From: Cercis canadensis
Taxonomy: Eukaryota > Streptophyta > Magnoliopsida > Fabales > Fabaceae
Reading direction: 5' to 3'
Length of the DNA: 64,000 nucleotides
NCBI GenBank assembly: GCA_003255065.1
Contig: QAOA01005727.1
Coordinates: 106,713 to 170,712, forward strand
Position numbers and translations under genes: made by a program. Shown here one piece after another: positions 1 through 15,621 of this stretch. The stretch's first letter is position 1; every line of letters begins with the position of its first letter. The notes beneath the pieces are model-generated. The model was not told the DNA's origin. It did no database searches and worked only from the letters and a program-made list of their open reading frames with translations.

Positions 1-472
1 GTTTAGCTGTCCAATAGGTGTCAGCATTGCTGGCTTCTTAGTTTTGGATAAACCTGGTCCATTTTTCTGATGCTGAAAAGAGTAAAAGGAAAATGAAACT
101 TCATGTTTGACACACTTGTAAAATTCTGTGGTGACGGGGTGAGTCTACTATATTTATATTAGATATTCAAAGTTGTATATATTCAACTTATTTGAAATTT
201 TATGATCCTGTGAGTTAATACTTGTCATCAACTTTGCAACAATATAATGAATATATCTGAGGTTGCAACATATTCTTCTAGGGGATTATCTTCCTGCCTT
301 GTTGAGACATCTTATTGTTACATTAAAAACTCTACTCAGGTACACTATAATTGAAAGATCAAACAACTAGATACCTATTTAGCAGCTTTTGTTTCATAGA
401 CATTTGGAGAGTGCATGGTAGCATGAATGCTCCAGGATAGTTGAAATTTAGATAGTAATTAATAGGAAGTCC
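1..472. other. 3' flank of the WAT1-related gene
   Basis: AT-rich sequence downstream of the stop codon of the minus-strand transporter gene. It probably includes that gene's 3' UTR. I see no other coding exon, RNA gene or repeat. Confidence 0.4.
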
Positions 473-2637
473 TCATACTTCCTCATCTCGAGTCATGGTT
501 CCTGCTCCAAAATTTGTGATACCAATGACCTTTTGATTAGAATTTTCCTTTGTGGTATTGCCCTCATCTGCAATTAACTTAGCTGGCAATATATGCTCTT
601 TGGTAATTGGATTTGGTGAGTCGTAATCTTTGCTTTTACCCCACACCACGAAGTACAGGCCAAAAATAATGACAATGGCACCAACCACCCTGTAAAATTG
701 ATCAGATTCCTTTAGAGTGTTTTCTTTGTTTTTGGTTGATATGAAGTTCTCTAGGTATATGTTTCAATGGTGTTTGATTTATATAATTACCTTCCAAGGT
801 ACATTTGCTCAGCCAGAATGAAGGAGCTCATGACAGCCACAACTACCATGCAGAGGGGACTAAATGCTGTCACAAACACTGGGCCTCTAGTTTTCATAAC
901 TACTCCTTGGATGTAATAAGCCAGTCCCGAGCAGACAACACCCTGCATGCAATTATTCGTTGAATTTATGGGGAGAATAAAAAAACCTATTATATATAGT
1001 CTTGCAATCTTATTTTTCCCAATATTGTTTGCTTAGAAGGAGAGGCCTCTATCTCATTATTTAAAGCATCTTTGGCCTTAAAACTCAGGAGAGGAATACA
1101 CAAGGAGATGACAATAATCAGGTGGCAGTTACATATTCTTGGGAAATCTCATAGGAAATTAAGCTAATCCGATCATGACCCCCCTCTGCTGTGCTACCCT
1201 TACCAGTTCATCATTTACTTTGTTTATTGCCTTAGAAACTTCCACCATAGACAGGTAGCCAGTAGCTTGAGATTATAGGCTTTGGATGTCAATTCGGTAG
1301 TGACATGGACTTCTTTTCTCTCTCTCTCACCGGTGGGATGTGGGTTTTTTCTTTTTTTTGGNNGGGGGGGGGGGGGGATATGGTCAAATCCAAAATCCAA
1401 TGAAAGCACATAGACATATAAATTATGTTAACAAGTATTTCAGAAGTTCAGGTAGATGGCCTTACACTGTAGACAGCAGCCAGCAGTCTTGTATCCCAAT
1501 TCAGAGACCACACTGAAGGGTTACCCCGTTCCATAATCACTGCCACTATGGCGCCTTCCGCAGTTCCCAGCAGGCATATCCATGCTGTAAGAGAGAGCTC
1601 GGAAGGGTAGGTTTCAAGGGTAATTGCCTATAGAGAAAGAGATGAAGCTTGTATAGTTAATCCTAATAAATTATTATCTACAACAAAAATCATTGGGTAT
1701 TTTCTTAGATGATGGAGAAAACTCACTTGGAGAATCATGAAACAAGCCCAACTAAAGGAGCCAATTGTGATCATGATGGATCCCTTTATTGCATGTTGAA
1801 GATTTGTCCCATTATGCTGTTTTTGGTTATTGCTTCCCTCTGTCCCAAATAACTCAAGCACTGGACCTTTTAATAATGTCATTACCATTGCTCCTGCAAC
1901 AGTTGCTAGAGTCCCGAACACCTTTGCTTGGCTGCGTATACTTTTGATTTTTAACTTCTCAAGCCTAGGTAGAAGCAGAGAAATTGTAAGATGACATGAA
2001 TCCCTCAGGTGGGGAGCAATATGCATCTTTGATTATTTTTGCTACCAAATGAGATGGATACTTTTTCCAAAGGGGTCAAAAATGTTTGGTTACCTAAGTA
2101 TGCAAGCCATCACAAAGGTAATCGCAGGAAGAATGTTGGTCATTGCAGCCGCAAACGTTGCTGTTGTGTACTTCATTCCCAAAAAATAAAAATTCTGGTC
2201 AATAACTGGCCTGCCAAGAAGAAAGTGATACAGTTTAACTGATTGCTTTCTGTAGTAGAATAAGATTGGAGAATCTACTTGGCCTTGGAGGAAATTACTC
2301 TAGCACGCTGAGTGCCACTATCTTCAAGAAGATTGAAAATGTCATCTTGGGTCTTACTTTCCTGTTAAATTAATCCAGCACAAGTTAAATTTCATGTTCA
2401 CACACACACACACACGAGAGAGACATAGAGATATATATACCTTTCCAGGATCACTGCAAAGGGGGTCATGACAACGAAGGCAACAGCATGACGATAGACG
2501 ACAAGTACGTAATTGCTCATCCCGTTGTTAAGTGCAGCCTTGGTTATAACATCCATACCTGCAAATCCAAACTGTAAGAATACAACAGCTATGAAGGGCT
2601 TCAATCTGTCGAACCAGTATTTTGTCTGGTTCTCCAT
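473..2637 (-). CDS. WAT1-related (UMAMIT / nodulin MtN21-like, EamA) membrane transporter
   Basis: Seven exons on the minus strand: 2637-2441, 2361-2299, 2210-2094, 1964-1727, 1627-1466, 942-791 and 689-473. They sum to 1146 nt, giving 381 residues plus stop, and all junctions are GT-AG. The protein starts MENQTKYWFDRLKPF and then alternates hydrophobic helices typical of the ten-helix drug/metabolite-transporter fold with two EamA repeats. Family hallmarks seen are GMSNYVLVVYRH, KTRGPVFVTAFSPL and the C-terminal GLYFVVWGKSKDYD. Plant family members export amino acids or move auxin across the plasma or vacuolar membrane; the substrate here cannot be read from sequence. An in-frame ATG lies 36 codons upstream, but the family N-terminus begins at MENQ. 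Intron 5 contains a two-N gap in a G-run, which does not touch coding sequence. The member identity (the UMAMIT number) is not assigned. Confidence 0.93.
1362..1363. other. Ambiguous bases / assembly gap in G-run
   Basis: Two N bases interrupt a poly-G stretch inside intron 5 of the transporter gene. The true length of the G-run is unknown. Confidence 0.9.
2400..2415. repeat. (CA)n microsatellite
   Basis: A run of about seven to eight CA dinucleotides lies just inside intron 1 of the transporter gene, followed by a short GA tract. Confidence 0.85.
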
Positions 2638-5600
2638 CTTGTATGAGCTCCAACCTTCACTTATTTCTTGAGCCTCAAGAATGAAATAGCATACCTTAGA
2701 AGACCTTAGAAGGGCCATATTTATATTGAAGGCTGACGTATACACAATGGAAGTGCTTTTAGAAATCTGTAGTATCCTCTACGTACATTTTAAAAGTTCT
2801 ATTATTTCACGCAACCCAATAGGAGTTTAAAGTCATGGCCAAAAGAAAAAAAATAAGAGTTTAAAGTCGCAGTGAGTGATCAATATATCCATCCTCAGAC
2901 CTTTAAAGCACAGTGTCTTCATTCAATTATTTCTATCTTTTGCATGGTTGAATATTACTCATGGTGGAGTAGCTTTTATCATATAGGCTACTTGTCTTAG
3001 ATTCTTTTGTTCATTGGTTTTTTCAATTCCACGTTAAGATCTTAAATGGACACGTTTTGTCTGCACTTCTAGTAAGATGTGGAAAAAGCAAATATTAGAA
3101 GCCGTAGGAATGATAATTAATTTTCAGATAAAGTGGCAAAAAGCAATGAAACGTTATGGTGAATTGGGAATTATCAAAATTGGCTATTTTGTATATTCCC
3201 GTTGTACTTTTTTTCTTCCTTTGTTCTTCTGACAAGTAAATAGCAGATGATGAACTACCCAAAAGATCAGGATAAAAAGGATTCTGAATAATTCACTGTA
3301 TTATTGAATCCCAGTCCAATGAATTCATAGTCGAAGGCGACATATGAAGGATGATTAGCAAATGCATGATGGACATCAATTGTAATTAGTTTTGCTTTCT
3401 AGGACATTATTAAAGGTCTGGTCTGTGGTCAAGACCCCAAAGTATGTTAAGCACTCAATCCCACTTCCTAGCCTTTTTTTTTTTTTTTTCCTTCTTTGCT
3501 ATTGTTTCTTTGTGCTTTTGGCATGTGTAGGCACTAGCATCACCATTTTGTAGCTCCACCTCCAATCTGGAATCCATTCAGAGCATAATTTTAGATACAA
3601 GTGGACCTCTGCCCCCACTTTTTGAGTAAAAACAATGTGTGTTTTGTTTTTATGGCCCCCAAGTTTCAAGCATTTCTGCCCTCATGGCTTTTAAATGGAG
3701 TCTTACTCACGCGGGGTCTTTCTGCGACATCTGTTCCCCGCCAAGCACAAAAGAGAAAATACAGGGAAACAAAGGGTGAACGACAATTCCTTAATGCATT
3801 AATAAATCATATTTACTTCTAAAATTTTTGAGGCCCTTTTAAATGAGAATTTTGACTTTCCAATAAAGAAACATAAATGATTGCATTCAAGCATTAGTAT
3901 ATACTTACGTGGAACCAATTAAAATGAAAGCATCAACTGTTTTTGATGGATTACTTCTCTCTGTCTCTCTCGCATCTGCCACATGAAGGATTACTTATCG
4001 CCTCGTCCCACACACCTCACTCAGCTATATCCTATTTGGGGTAAGACTGGTAAAACCGTAAAACTGTGAGCCTGCCATTAATCAAGGTGATTATACTCGT
4101 CATTTTAGAACACTTAACACAGAAAAATTATTCATATTGCATAGTCTCCATTAAAAGAGAAAATTAGCAAAATTCAAATAATGTAACTTCTCAGCATAAA
4201 TCTAGACGTAAATGTATTCTATTTTTGGAATATTAAGATTAAATGAACCAATGAAACGATTATAAATATCTGTTATCGACAAAAATAACTTGTGCGTTTG
4301 AACCCAATATGAACTTGTCATATTCTGTCTATTTTAGTGGATACTTTTTTTTTGCCATTATTTTAGTGGATACTGAACCGTATAGCTAAAATGACACTAT
4401 CCTTAATTTATGATTTATTACTCCTTTTTTTCTAATTTTATGGCTTAAGCATTATCCTGTGCAATTGGTTGATGAGAACTGACACTGCACATCTGATATG
4501 TTTCTTGCATTGCATTATGGCCAACAAATAGTATCAAAATGCTGATTTGGGATTTGTCCTTTAACTGTAACCAGTGCATGTGATTTTCATTGCATGTATA
4601 AAACCGTGTTTCAAATCTTGATTTGTTTCACTTTTTAAGTTGCTTTTGCATTACAATGTGTATGTGCGTATGTGACCCCCCAAGAAGAAAGTTGGTCGTT
4701 GGTCAACACATTACTCTAACATTTTCTTTTTAGTTTTTTATAAAAGAAAACTAACTTGGCAAAGACCTCAAAATAGAAGCACCTGAGATTGATAGGTTTG
4801 CCGAAAGCGAACTAACCAGACAAGGGGGAGGTCCATACGTAGTACTATGTCTATGTCCTCACCTCTTAGTTATTAATTTCACTTTAAAACTTTAATTACT
4901 AAGTTCTAGGTTAGTTCATGTAATATTATGGTATACTTATTTTTCTTTCTTGTGCAAATGTGAGATTTCTATATACTATACCTCTTCCATAATTGAAGAA
5001 CATCTTAGGAGGCCCACCCTGCACTCCTTTTGCATGTAAATGAAATCTTTTCCATACCAACTAAGAAACCCACTCTTGCATTCCTTTTTAATGGTTGCAA
5101 AAATAGCTTGAAGGCTCATCTGCTATTCTCTATTATAGGGATTCATTCCTTTCACTGCAGAGACTTTGATATACCACTTGTTGCAAAATCTGAGCTGTGA
5201 TACTAGTTGTTGAGAAAATAGTGGATTGTGGGTCTTGTGAGTATGTCACATAATATACTCGAATAAGTATAAAATTGACTTAAAAGCTTAAATTAAATCA
5301 TAATATTATATGCCATTTTTTTTTTGCTATTCAATATAAAACTTATATATTTCACATTATTAATTGATAGGGCTTTTGCCTCATTGATAAGTGCTACAAG
5401 ATTTAGTACATTGGAACCCCATTTGTATCAAGCATATTATGTTCCAAGTGAAATCCCTAGTATATGAAAAAGTGACAAAGTGATTTTGTTGTTGTAGAAT
5501 AAGAAGTTTTCGTATCTTAGTGCATGTATTTGATTTATTCGGAGTTATTAGGGCGAGATCTACTTTTTAGGGAATATAAGTCAAAGCTATAACAAAAATA

Positions 5601-7150
5601 TTTCTAATGGAACATCTTTCACAATCACACATTACTTATATGTGAATGTTCCTAACATAAGCTTACAATTTATTACTAGACAAATGGGTAAACATGGAGA
5701 CCTCTCAAAAAATAAAAAAACATTAGATATTTACTTAAGAAAGTGATCCATACCAATTAAACCTTGCTTCCACCATCAGTTGATGTTCTACTGAAAGGTC
5801 ATGCATGATTTTTTGTTGATTGATTAAAAAAGAGATGCGGATAATAGCAGAGATTTCAAATTTAATCCCTCATATCAGAAACAGTACAAGTATTTATTCC
5901 CATCGCCATCATATTCAAGTTTATCCATTCAACCATCTTATCTCCGCTTTCAAAAAGCTTTCTTCCCTAATTAGTTAATTTACTTTTATGGTCAATATTA
6001 TCAGAAAAAAGAAAATGTGTATGTGCATGTTGTTATTTCAAATGAGATATTTTTCAAAGGCTTTATGCACGATCAAATAAAGGGGATTTATTGGAGCAGT
6101 TTTAGTTATTGGAAGACATATTCCAATTTGCTAGTTATCGATAAGTTCTGTTGATAGAGAAGCTATTTCTCATCTCCTGCAACTCAGTTTGAGAATACAA
6201 TCAGTGGAGTGGAGAAATAGTAGTTACCAAAGGCTATTACTGTTTGGTCAAGTTACCCGTTGCTGAAAGAGGAAAGGAATAAAACACTACCAATGCATAT
6301 CAGGGTGATGAAAAAGAAAAGAAAATAAAACTGGTCAGCGGCAATTAGGTTTTAAACTACTTATTAAAATTGTGTTCCTTATGGAGACTGAATAATGATT
6401 TATATTGTCTATTTTGAATGCAAATATAAACATGAGAGGGAAGTGATTCAGCCTTGGAATTGTTGCTTGCCCAATCCTTCTTGTAATTGCCGGTGGCCTA
6501 TTACCAGCTTCCGCATTTCTTTGCCCATTCTGCCCTTTTCTTGGGGTCCGAAGATGAGTTGCATTAGCCACACTTTAAGGCTGAAACGTCATTTTCCAGG
6601 AAGCACTGATCACTGTAAATTAAGGTTGCCCTGATGCTTAAGCTAACAGTTCTATCAATAGAGGTCAGGCTAATTGGTATCACAGTTTTCCTTCCATCCA
6701 ATGTCTTCTAATTAAGTAGCTCGTGGACTTGTGTTCAGGAGAGATGGTCAGAGAATAGGAATAGGAATAGGAAAAAAGAAGAAAGAGAATGAATCGGTAA
6801 ATCTATGGAATGGGAAGAACTTGGATCATAAATTTTAAAAAATAACCTCATTAACTTTTCCAACTGTGTTATTGCTCAACCCATTTGTATATTCCTAACG
6901 TTGCACATGATTTTGCCATGGTTAGAGCAACTGTATTTGCTTCTGACACATTATGAGATCGGCAACACAACCAGTACATGGTTATCATCATAGCTTTGCT
7001 GTGATAAGGCAGGGCATCCAGTTGCTCCCCTTGTTATTGAAGGCAAATTGCTCAAGATTTTAATTCATTTCTTCAACTTGGCACCGCTTAACCAGTTATA
7101 CTGAATGCTGTAACTGTTACCATTTCTTGGTTTTGTGATAGACATCCAAT
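2638..7150. other. Intergenic region, no gene seen
   Basis: About 4.5 kb between the start of the transporter gene and the 3' end of the Rab gene. It should hold the transporter promoter. It contains a poly-T tract near 3474-3491 and many AT-rich stretches. Short open frames, for example 3601-3822 and both strands around 6335-6634, resemble no family I know and lack splice or start context. I see no TIR, SINE or tRNA structure. Confidence 0.5.
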
Positions 7151-7463
7151 TAGAGGCTAGGTGTGGGAGAAGAAGATAGTCCTGGATGCGTTTGAGATTT
7201 GGTTCATGGTCTCAGGCTAAGGTTTTTAAATAGAGTGTAGTGAAACAGCAAAAAGGTATTTGGAAAGCATGCAGCTGTGTGTAATTAAGCTCCTGAAACA
7301 AATGAATCGAAGCAACAATAAATTGACATAATTAATTTCCCAACATAGGAAGGATCTACCATTCACACCCAATGAGTAGCAGCTGTAAAATAATAAGAAC
7401 AATACAAGCACTAATGACATAGTCTTTAACAAAATTAAGAATGTATCCCCTCCAAGCTTCACA

Positions 7464-10360
<2,897 letters not shown>

Positions 10361-10980
10361 CGGAATCAAGGCAGGAAGTAAGATTAAAACAGACCTAGTC
10401 ACAGATGGAAACTGGAAAATAAAATAGATTAATAATATTTTTGAGGGAAAATCTGTAAAGGAAAATAATTGATGAAGTAGTTGGATAAAAAAAAAGAAAA
10501 GGAAATACCAGATCAGGAAGAAGAAGGCTGAGATCTAAAGGGGAAATGGAGAGAAAAGAGGGAGGGAAAGAAAGCGTCCCAGTTACGTCAGCACCGGTCG
10601 GCCGTTGAAGAGTGTTTTCAGGAAAAGAATTTCCTCAGCAGAGTGTGACTCAATTATTAGGCCCTCCAATGGGACCGTTACCGTTTGATTATTTTTCTCG
10701 TTGTGATTGGCGTCCATCAACTGCACCTCAATAAAAACCAACAAAAAAAGACTTGCGAGGCAATAAACCCGTGAACAGCGGTTGCTTGAGATGTTTAACA
10801 TTGAAACGACGCCGTCTCAGCTACAGATCAAAACGAACGTTTTCGCTTTTATTTTATGGCGACAGGAAAATTGCAGACACGGCAACGTTTCATTACTTTG
10901 CGGGCTGCGGACCTGCAGTGGACCAAGACTGGGTCACTGAGATACACAGAGGCCACGCTGTAGCTTTGGTACCGTGACCT
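10361..10980. promoter_or_regulatory. 5' UTR and promoter region of the Rab gene
   Basis: Sequence upstream of the Rab start codon. The first 200 nt are purine-rich on the plus strand, as expected for a pyrimidine-rich leader on the minus strand. A GC-richer block near 10580-10980 includes the motif ACGACGCCGT at 10806-10815. No TATA box is obvious. The open frames here on both strands look fortuitous. Confidence 0.4.
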
Positions 10981-11399
10981 CTTAGCAAAGAAAATTATGC
11001 GTTTCAACTAAACTAATTTATTTTTAACCCAGCTTTAAATTGGGAAAAATAAACTGGAATAATGTATTATTTTGCTTATAAATTGGAAGTTAGTTTAGGA
11101 CACGACCAGAACACAAAAAGGTGAAAATATATATATATATATATATATATGAAAATATGTCTTTCTTATAGATTCATTGTTTAGTCATATTAAGAAAAGA
11201 AATGTCAAGATTTTAGATATAGATTGTAAAAGTAATGAATTTAATGATATCAAGAAGCATTATGCTCAAATTGGATGAATACATAATATGTTTACTTAAA
11301 TTTTATACTTGCCATGGGAGTTTCTTAACAATCACCACAACTTTAAAACGAAACGTAATATGGACATCGATAAAATGAAAATCTGGAAAGTAATTTTAC
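10981..11399. other. AT-rich spacer, no gene; contains (AT)n microsatellite
   Basis: Non-coding spacer between the Rab promoter and the S-domain kinase remnant. A (TA)n run of about 22 bases sits at 11129-11151. A kinase-domain exon would be expected here for the neighbouring receptor-kinase remnant, but none is present on either strand. Confidence 0.5.
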
Positions 11400-12325
11400 C
11401 AGTCTTATTCCTCTGGACTCTGTAGATAAAATAGCAACCAAGTAAAAGCACCCCTGATATAGCAACAATGGTGGTAGCAACTATTATTGTCAACTTCTTT
11501 CTGCGCCCATGATGTTCTGCCTCTTCATTTGCATCAAAGGATTAATTTTCACAAAAATTAAAGCATGTTTCGTAAGATTGAAAATAAGACAAAAGAAAAT
11601 GGAGAAATGAAAATTGACAAGACATTTGGAGACCTCACATCTCTAGATACATGTCTCATTTTCATTCCTTGTAATTCAGTTTATGTTAAGCACACCATAC
11701 CTAATTCTGAAGCTGCCATTCGAATATATAGATCTTGCCCATCAGCTTGAAACTGTCTAATATCAATTAGATCACCAAACCACATAGCACAACCAGTACC
11801 TTGTCCTTTAATATCTGAATTTGTATAGGCCATACAAGAACAATTATTCAAGCACTTGTCTCTGCATTGCTCTAGACTCATTGTCTGATCTAGCCAAGTA
11901 TGTGTAGTTTCTGGCACTTTCAACCCAACCAATTTCACAAACCCATCCTTGTCTTGGTCCTTGCAACTTAATGCTACATTGCGGACACATCCTTCAGACC
12001 AGTCCATTAAGTTCCACTGCTGTGGTGACTTAGGCCTGAACCCTTTTAAACATTGGCACCTCGGTGAGTCAGTAATGATACAATTACCATTGGCTCCACA
12101 CTGGGCATAATTATCACACAAGTCTTTTGGCACTGTTGTGTATACCTCCCAATTTTGTTCAGGTTTTGACCACAGATAACGATGACGAACACTATTATCA
12201 CTTTGATTCATTACTAACCTTGAGATAACAGAATTCTTGATGCTGTAGCTGTAATATACCTCTCTCTTATTGAACTCGAAGTAGTAATCATAAATAGGGT
12301 TGGACCTTAATTCTGGTGAACCACT
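11400..12325 (-). pseudogene. Truncated G-type lectin S-receptor-like kinase (S-locus glycoprotein + PAN + TM only)
   Basis: Two minus-strand exons are recognisable: 12325-11701, open to the N at 12326, and 11522-11400. The first reads SPELRSNPIYDYYFEFNKRE, then the S-locus glycoprotein/EGF-like region (DLCDNYAQCGANGNC, CQCLKGFRPKSP), then the PAN/apple domain (WLDQTMSLEQCRDKCLNNCSCMAY and YIRMAASEL). The second gives a transmembrane helix (LTIIVATTIVAISGVLLLG) and a basic juxtamembrane stretch, and ends at a GT donor. The N-terminal B-lectin domain is missing; the model runs straight into an assembly N. No protein-kinase exon follows in the next kilobase. The visible part has no frameshift or stop, so the 5' loss may be an assembly gap while the missing kinase looks like a real truncation. 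The exon 2 acceptor (AAATGAAG/AG) is weak. Intact relatives are plasma-membrane receptor kinases. Confidence 0.8.
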
Positions 12326-12326
12326 N
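12326..12326. other. Single-N assembly junction
   Basis: One N where the S-domain reading frame stops abruptly. The sequence beyond it does not continue the gene, so this is a genuine discontinuity rather than a miscalled base. Confidence 0.85.
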
Positions 12327-13299
12327 TTGGTTTACTAAGCTAGCTATAAGGCTGTATGAGCTCTGAGTATGGGTTCGAGCTCTTTTATCCTACTCCCACC
12401 TTCATTGATATGTATAAGTTTTGATAAGAACTGTTTGATCTTTAGTCTTGTATAACATTTTATAAAAAATATTTATATAATGAGAATTAAAAGGTTGAAA
12501 GAGATAGTTTTATAATTTTCATAAATACATAAATTATTTAAAGAAATCATTTATCTAAGGTCTTTTTTCATGCAATTATTAAAATTTATCAGGAAAACAA
12601 AGATAAGATTAATTTTATTTTGTAAAAGATATATTTTGGTTCCAATTATGTTTCACAAATGAAGATGGAAGACATATTTTATTAGACTCGTTACAATTTC
12701 ATACATAACCAATCGAGTGAAAGCAAAACCATATGAGGCTTCCAAAAGAGATTCTTCCCCCTTCACCAGCGAATTGGTGGTTTACTCTTCATTGGTTGCT
12801 CTTTACTAATTGATTTCTTTACAAAAGCCGAAAGAGAGAATAAAGAGGGAGTAAATGGGAATCACTTGTTAGGTTGAGTTTTGAAGATGCCAACTGACAA
12901 TGGAGTAAATTAGACTTGAGATTCACGTAAATTGTAAGCTGAAGCTGTTGAGCCATGAAAGGTTTCGTGGTCAAGACCAATAGGTTTTTGGCTAACACTG
13001 AAAAAGGGGTGGAAAAATAATAGGTTGCGGGCCACTTTCACATGGGCAGCTAGTAATGTTGTGACTGGTGTTTGGGTTATTATGCTCATAGCCTCATGCG
13101 GGCTCAATGAAATTGGATCATAAACAGCAACTTAAAAATACATCGCCTTCGGCTATTATATCTCTCTGCCATCATATTTTGAACCCCTTCTTCCATAATC
13201 CTTATAATCACCAACAATTACAGTGTTATCCGCCACTCGTAACATTAATTAATGGTCACATTTGCGTCATTTGTGGGTTAAGTGACCAAAGATACATTT
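12327..13299. other. Intergenic, nothing recognised
   Basis: AT-rich spacer on the far side of the gap. The short frame 12910-13107 (minus) matches no known family. A GGGTTCGAGCTC string near 12371 resembles a B box, but without an A box, tail or target duplication I do not call a SINE. Confidence 0.4.
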
Positions 13300-13632
13300 T
13301 GGTAAATTATTTATTTAAATGAAACAATGTGTTACATAAATGGTATAATTTTTTAAACAAATATGCTCATGCTACACGAGAAAGTAACGTTTTTATGAGT
13401 GTCATGTTAGATGCTACTCACAATGTATAGTGATTAGCGTCATACTATTTGTAAATAGTATTTTTTCAAATGTCACGTTATTTTTAAAGTAGCATGATTG
13501 CCTTTTTAAATTTATTGAGAAATAGAATCACGCTATTTTAGTGCAGCGTAACACTCCTAAAAACACTATTTTTTCATATAACGTAACTAAAAGTATATGA
13601 TTTATGTAAATAATTTATAAAATGTTCAATTT
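13300..13632. repeat. Probable degenerate foldback (MITE-like) element
   Basis: The two ends are diverged inverted copies: TAAATTATTTATTTAAAT on the left, and on the right the reverse complement of TAAATTATTTACATAAAT. The interior repeats variants of a GCGT...ACGC-type palindrome, including a near-perfect hairpin ATACTATTT-GT-AAATAGTAT at about 13442-13461. No coding capacity and no clean target-site duplication are seen. The family is unknown. Confidence 0.35.
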
Positions 13633-15413
13633 CAATAAATAATTTAAGAAAGTATATATATCAATTAGGCGCATTTGTAAGACATTGTTACCCTTATTAA
13701 TTTTCATTCACCAATTCAAACTCTTCAACCTCATGAAGATCCAACAAGCAAGAAATGAATCTGCGAGGACCATACTTTCTTAGCATTATTAAAAAAATTT
13801 CTATATATATTTTGCTAGATCTTTATTTATTGAAATTTATTGTATGGTGGAGAACAGATTCACTAAAAAACAGTGAAAGTATCTACGAATGGCATAATGC
13901 TGGAGAATCAAATCAAATTCCTAACATTTATGACTTTTTGGTTTGATGTTTACCTTCCCAATACGCAAGGTGATTAATGGTTATGAAAAATCAAAAGGAA
14001 GGAAATGCCAGTGTTGCTAAGAATGGCTTGCTTCCACGTGGCGTAACGCAAACGATTAGCAGCACTGCGTTTTGCAAGTTCTAGTCTTCTTGACATCTTG
14101 AAAAGAACAGCATCAAGTGGCATATGCTTGGTGCGTATTCCTTTTGAATTCTTATAAGACTTTTATCTTCTATTTTTTGTTTTTTATTAGGTAGTTCTAT
14201 TTTTGTTTTCTGTGAGATTAATTTTTATTTAAGTTTTAATAGCTACTAATATTTTTAACAAAATTCAAACTCATAATATTATTTTAAAATTTACTTCATA
14301 TAAAATTTAATTTACAAATTGAACCACAAATAAATAATTTTTTTTAATCAATACAAAAATGATAATTGAGGCTTGAGTTTCATAAGTTTAATTTGTTGGT
14401 AAGTGGTCACATGGCTATTATGATTAATCAAGTTGAGTATTGAGTACAATCCAATGCTATCATACTTCAACTCATTCAGTCAAAGATGTATTTAGTTCGT
14501 GTTTGTAAATGTTCATTACACACCACTTATCAGTTATTTTAGTTGTTAAAATATCTGACAGTTCATTACACGTGACTTTAAGATGCAATTGTTCTTTTCA
14601 TTAAGTGGATGAATAATTGAAATAAGGAAGAAGGTTATAGCTGTATAACTGACACCGAATAACAGAAAACCAACAAATCTTCTTTGTCTGGTGAATGAGA
14701 CAACATCGTCATTTGTGTTAAAGTTTCAGAAGAACACTTACATCACATTAGATTCATTAACTAATATATGTTATGGTCAATGGTATATAGGCACATTAAA
14801 AAAAAAAATCCACGTTGACAAATGGCCATACAATAGTCACTTTCTGTTAACGTACGTTAAGAAAATTGATTTCAGTTGTTGGCCACGTTTGACAAATAAT
14901 GTCCTTTAAATAGCAATGGTATATAGTTCTCGGGGAATTGTGTGAACAATGGCTTTAAAGTCTCGTTGAACTTTATTCATCAAAGAAATTGTCTCAAATG
15001 GGCTAGGTACCTTTGCAATTTTGTGATTCTAGTGCGCTTTGAAAGAAGAATAAGTACAAAAGATAAAGATAAAGTCATATTCTAAGACAAATCAGTTAAT
15101 AAAAGGGTTAGTAATATGAAGTGGAGAAACCGAGTAGTATTATTCTACTATTATATATCTCATCATTTTTTATATTATGAATTTGGACCATGAATCTACT
15201 TAATTTTATTTTTCTCATCATTTTTGAGTATTATGAATTTGGACAACGTACTTGATTTTATTTTTTTTTATGCAGTTTAAGATTTATACATATGCACACT
15301 TGTACAAATTGCAGGCATTAATTTAAAAATAGCTCAACCTAATTTTTGTTGAGAACATACAGAATGTAAATTTAGATTATGTGGCTAGGCATATCTCTCA
15401 AACAATAATGTAC
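13633..15413. other. AT-rich intergenic region, no gene seen
   Basis: About 1.8 kb of low-complexity AT-rich DNA. Short frames (13755-13946, 14691-14909) have no family resemblance. Nothing further is supported. Confidence 0.4.
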
Positions 15414-15427
15414 AAATGTCATTATTC

Positions 15428-15610
15428 ATCAACAAGTTTGTAGATCAGCTGGTAAGGGACTGTTCTAACTTAACCAAAGGTCTTGGGTTTGAGCCATTGG
15501 GAATGCAGCTGCGTCTGTTGGAAGAGTTTTACCGTCCTTGTGGTCTTTTCCGGTTCGAAACCCGATTAGTCAGGTAAAACCCAAACACCGGTGAAAAACC
15601 AAAAAAAAAA
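15428..15610 (+). mobile_element. tRNA-derived SINE with target-site duplication
   Basis: A 183-bp insertion flanked by the direct repeat TGTCATTATTC: left copy 15417-15427, right copy 15611-15621, extendable by adjacent A residues. The head carries a tRNA-like A box (TAGATCAGCTGGTAAGG, 15441-15457) and a B box (GGTTTGAGCC, 15486-15495) at normal spacing, as in Pol III promoters. The 3' end is a run of A (15601-15610). A second B-box-like string, GGTTCGAAACC, lies near 15552. Plant SINEs are non-coding and move with LINE-encoded reverse transcriptase. The conserved target duplication suggests a fairly recent insertion. The family name is not assigned. Confidence 0.85.
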
Positions 15611-15621
15611 TGTCATTATTC

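Noticed and set aside
6335..6634. Overlapping open frames on both strands
   Set aside because: Neither product resembles a known family, no promoter or splice context, and the two frames are shadows of each other.
12350..12400. Possible SINE or tRNA-like B box (GGGTTCGAGCTC)
   Set aside because: No A box at proper spacing, no tail and no target-site duplication; close to an assembly gap.
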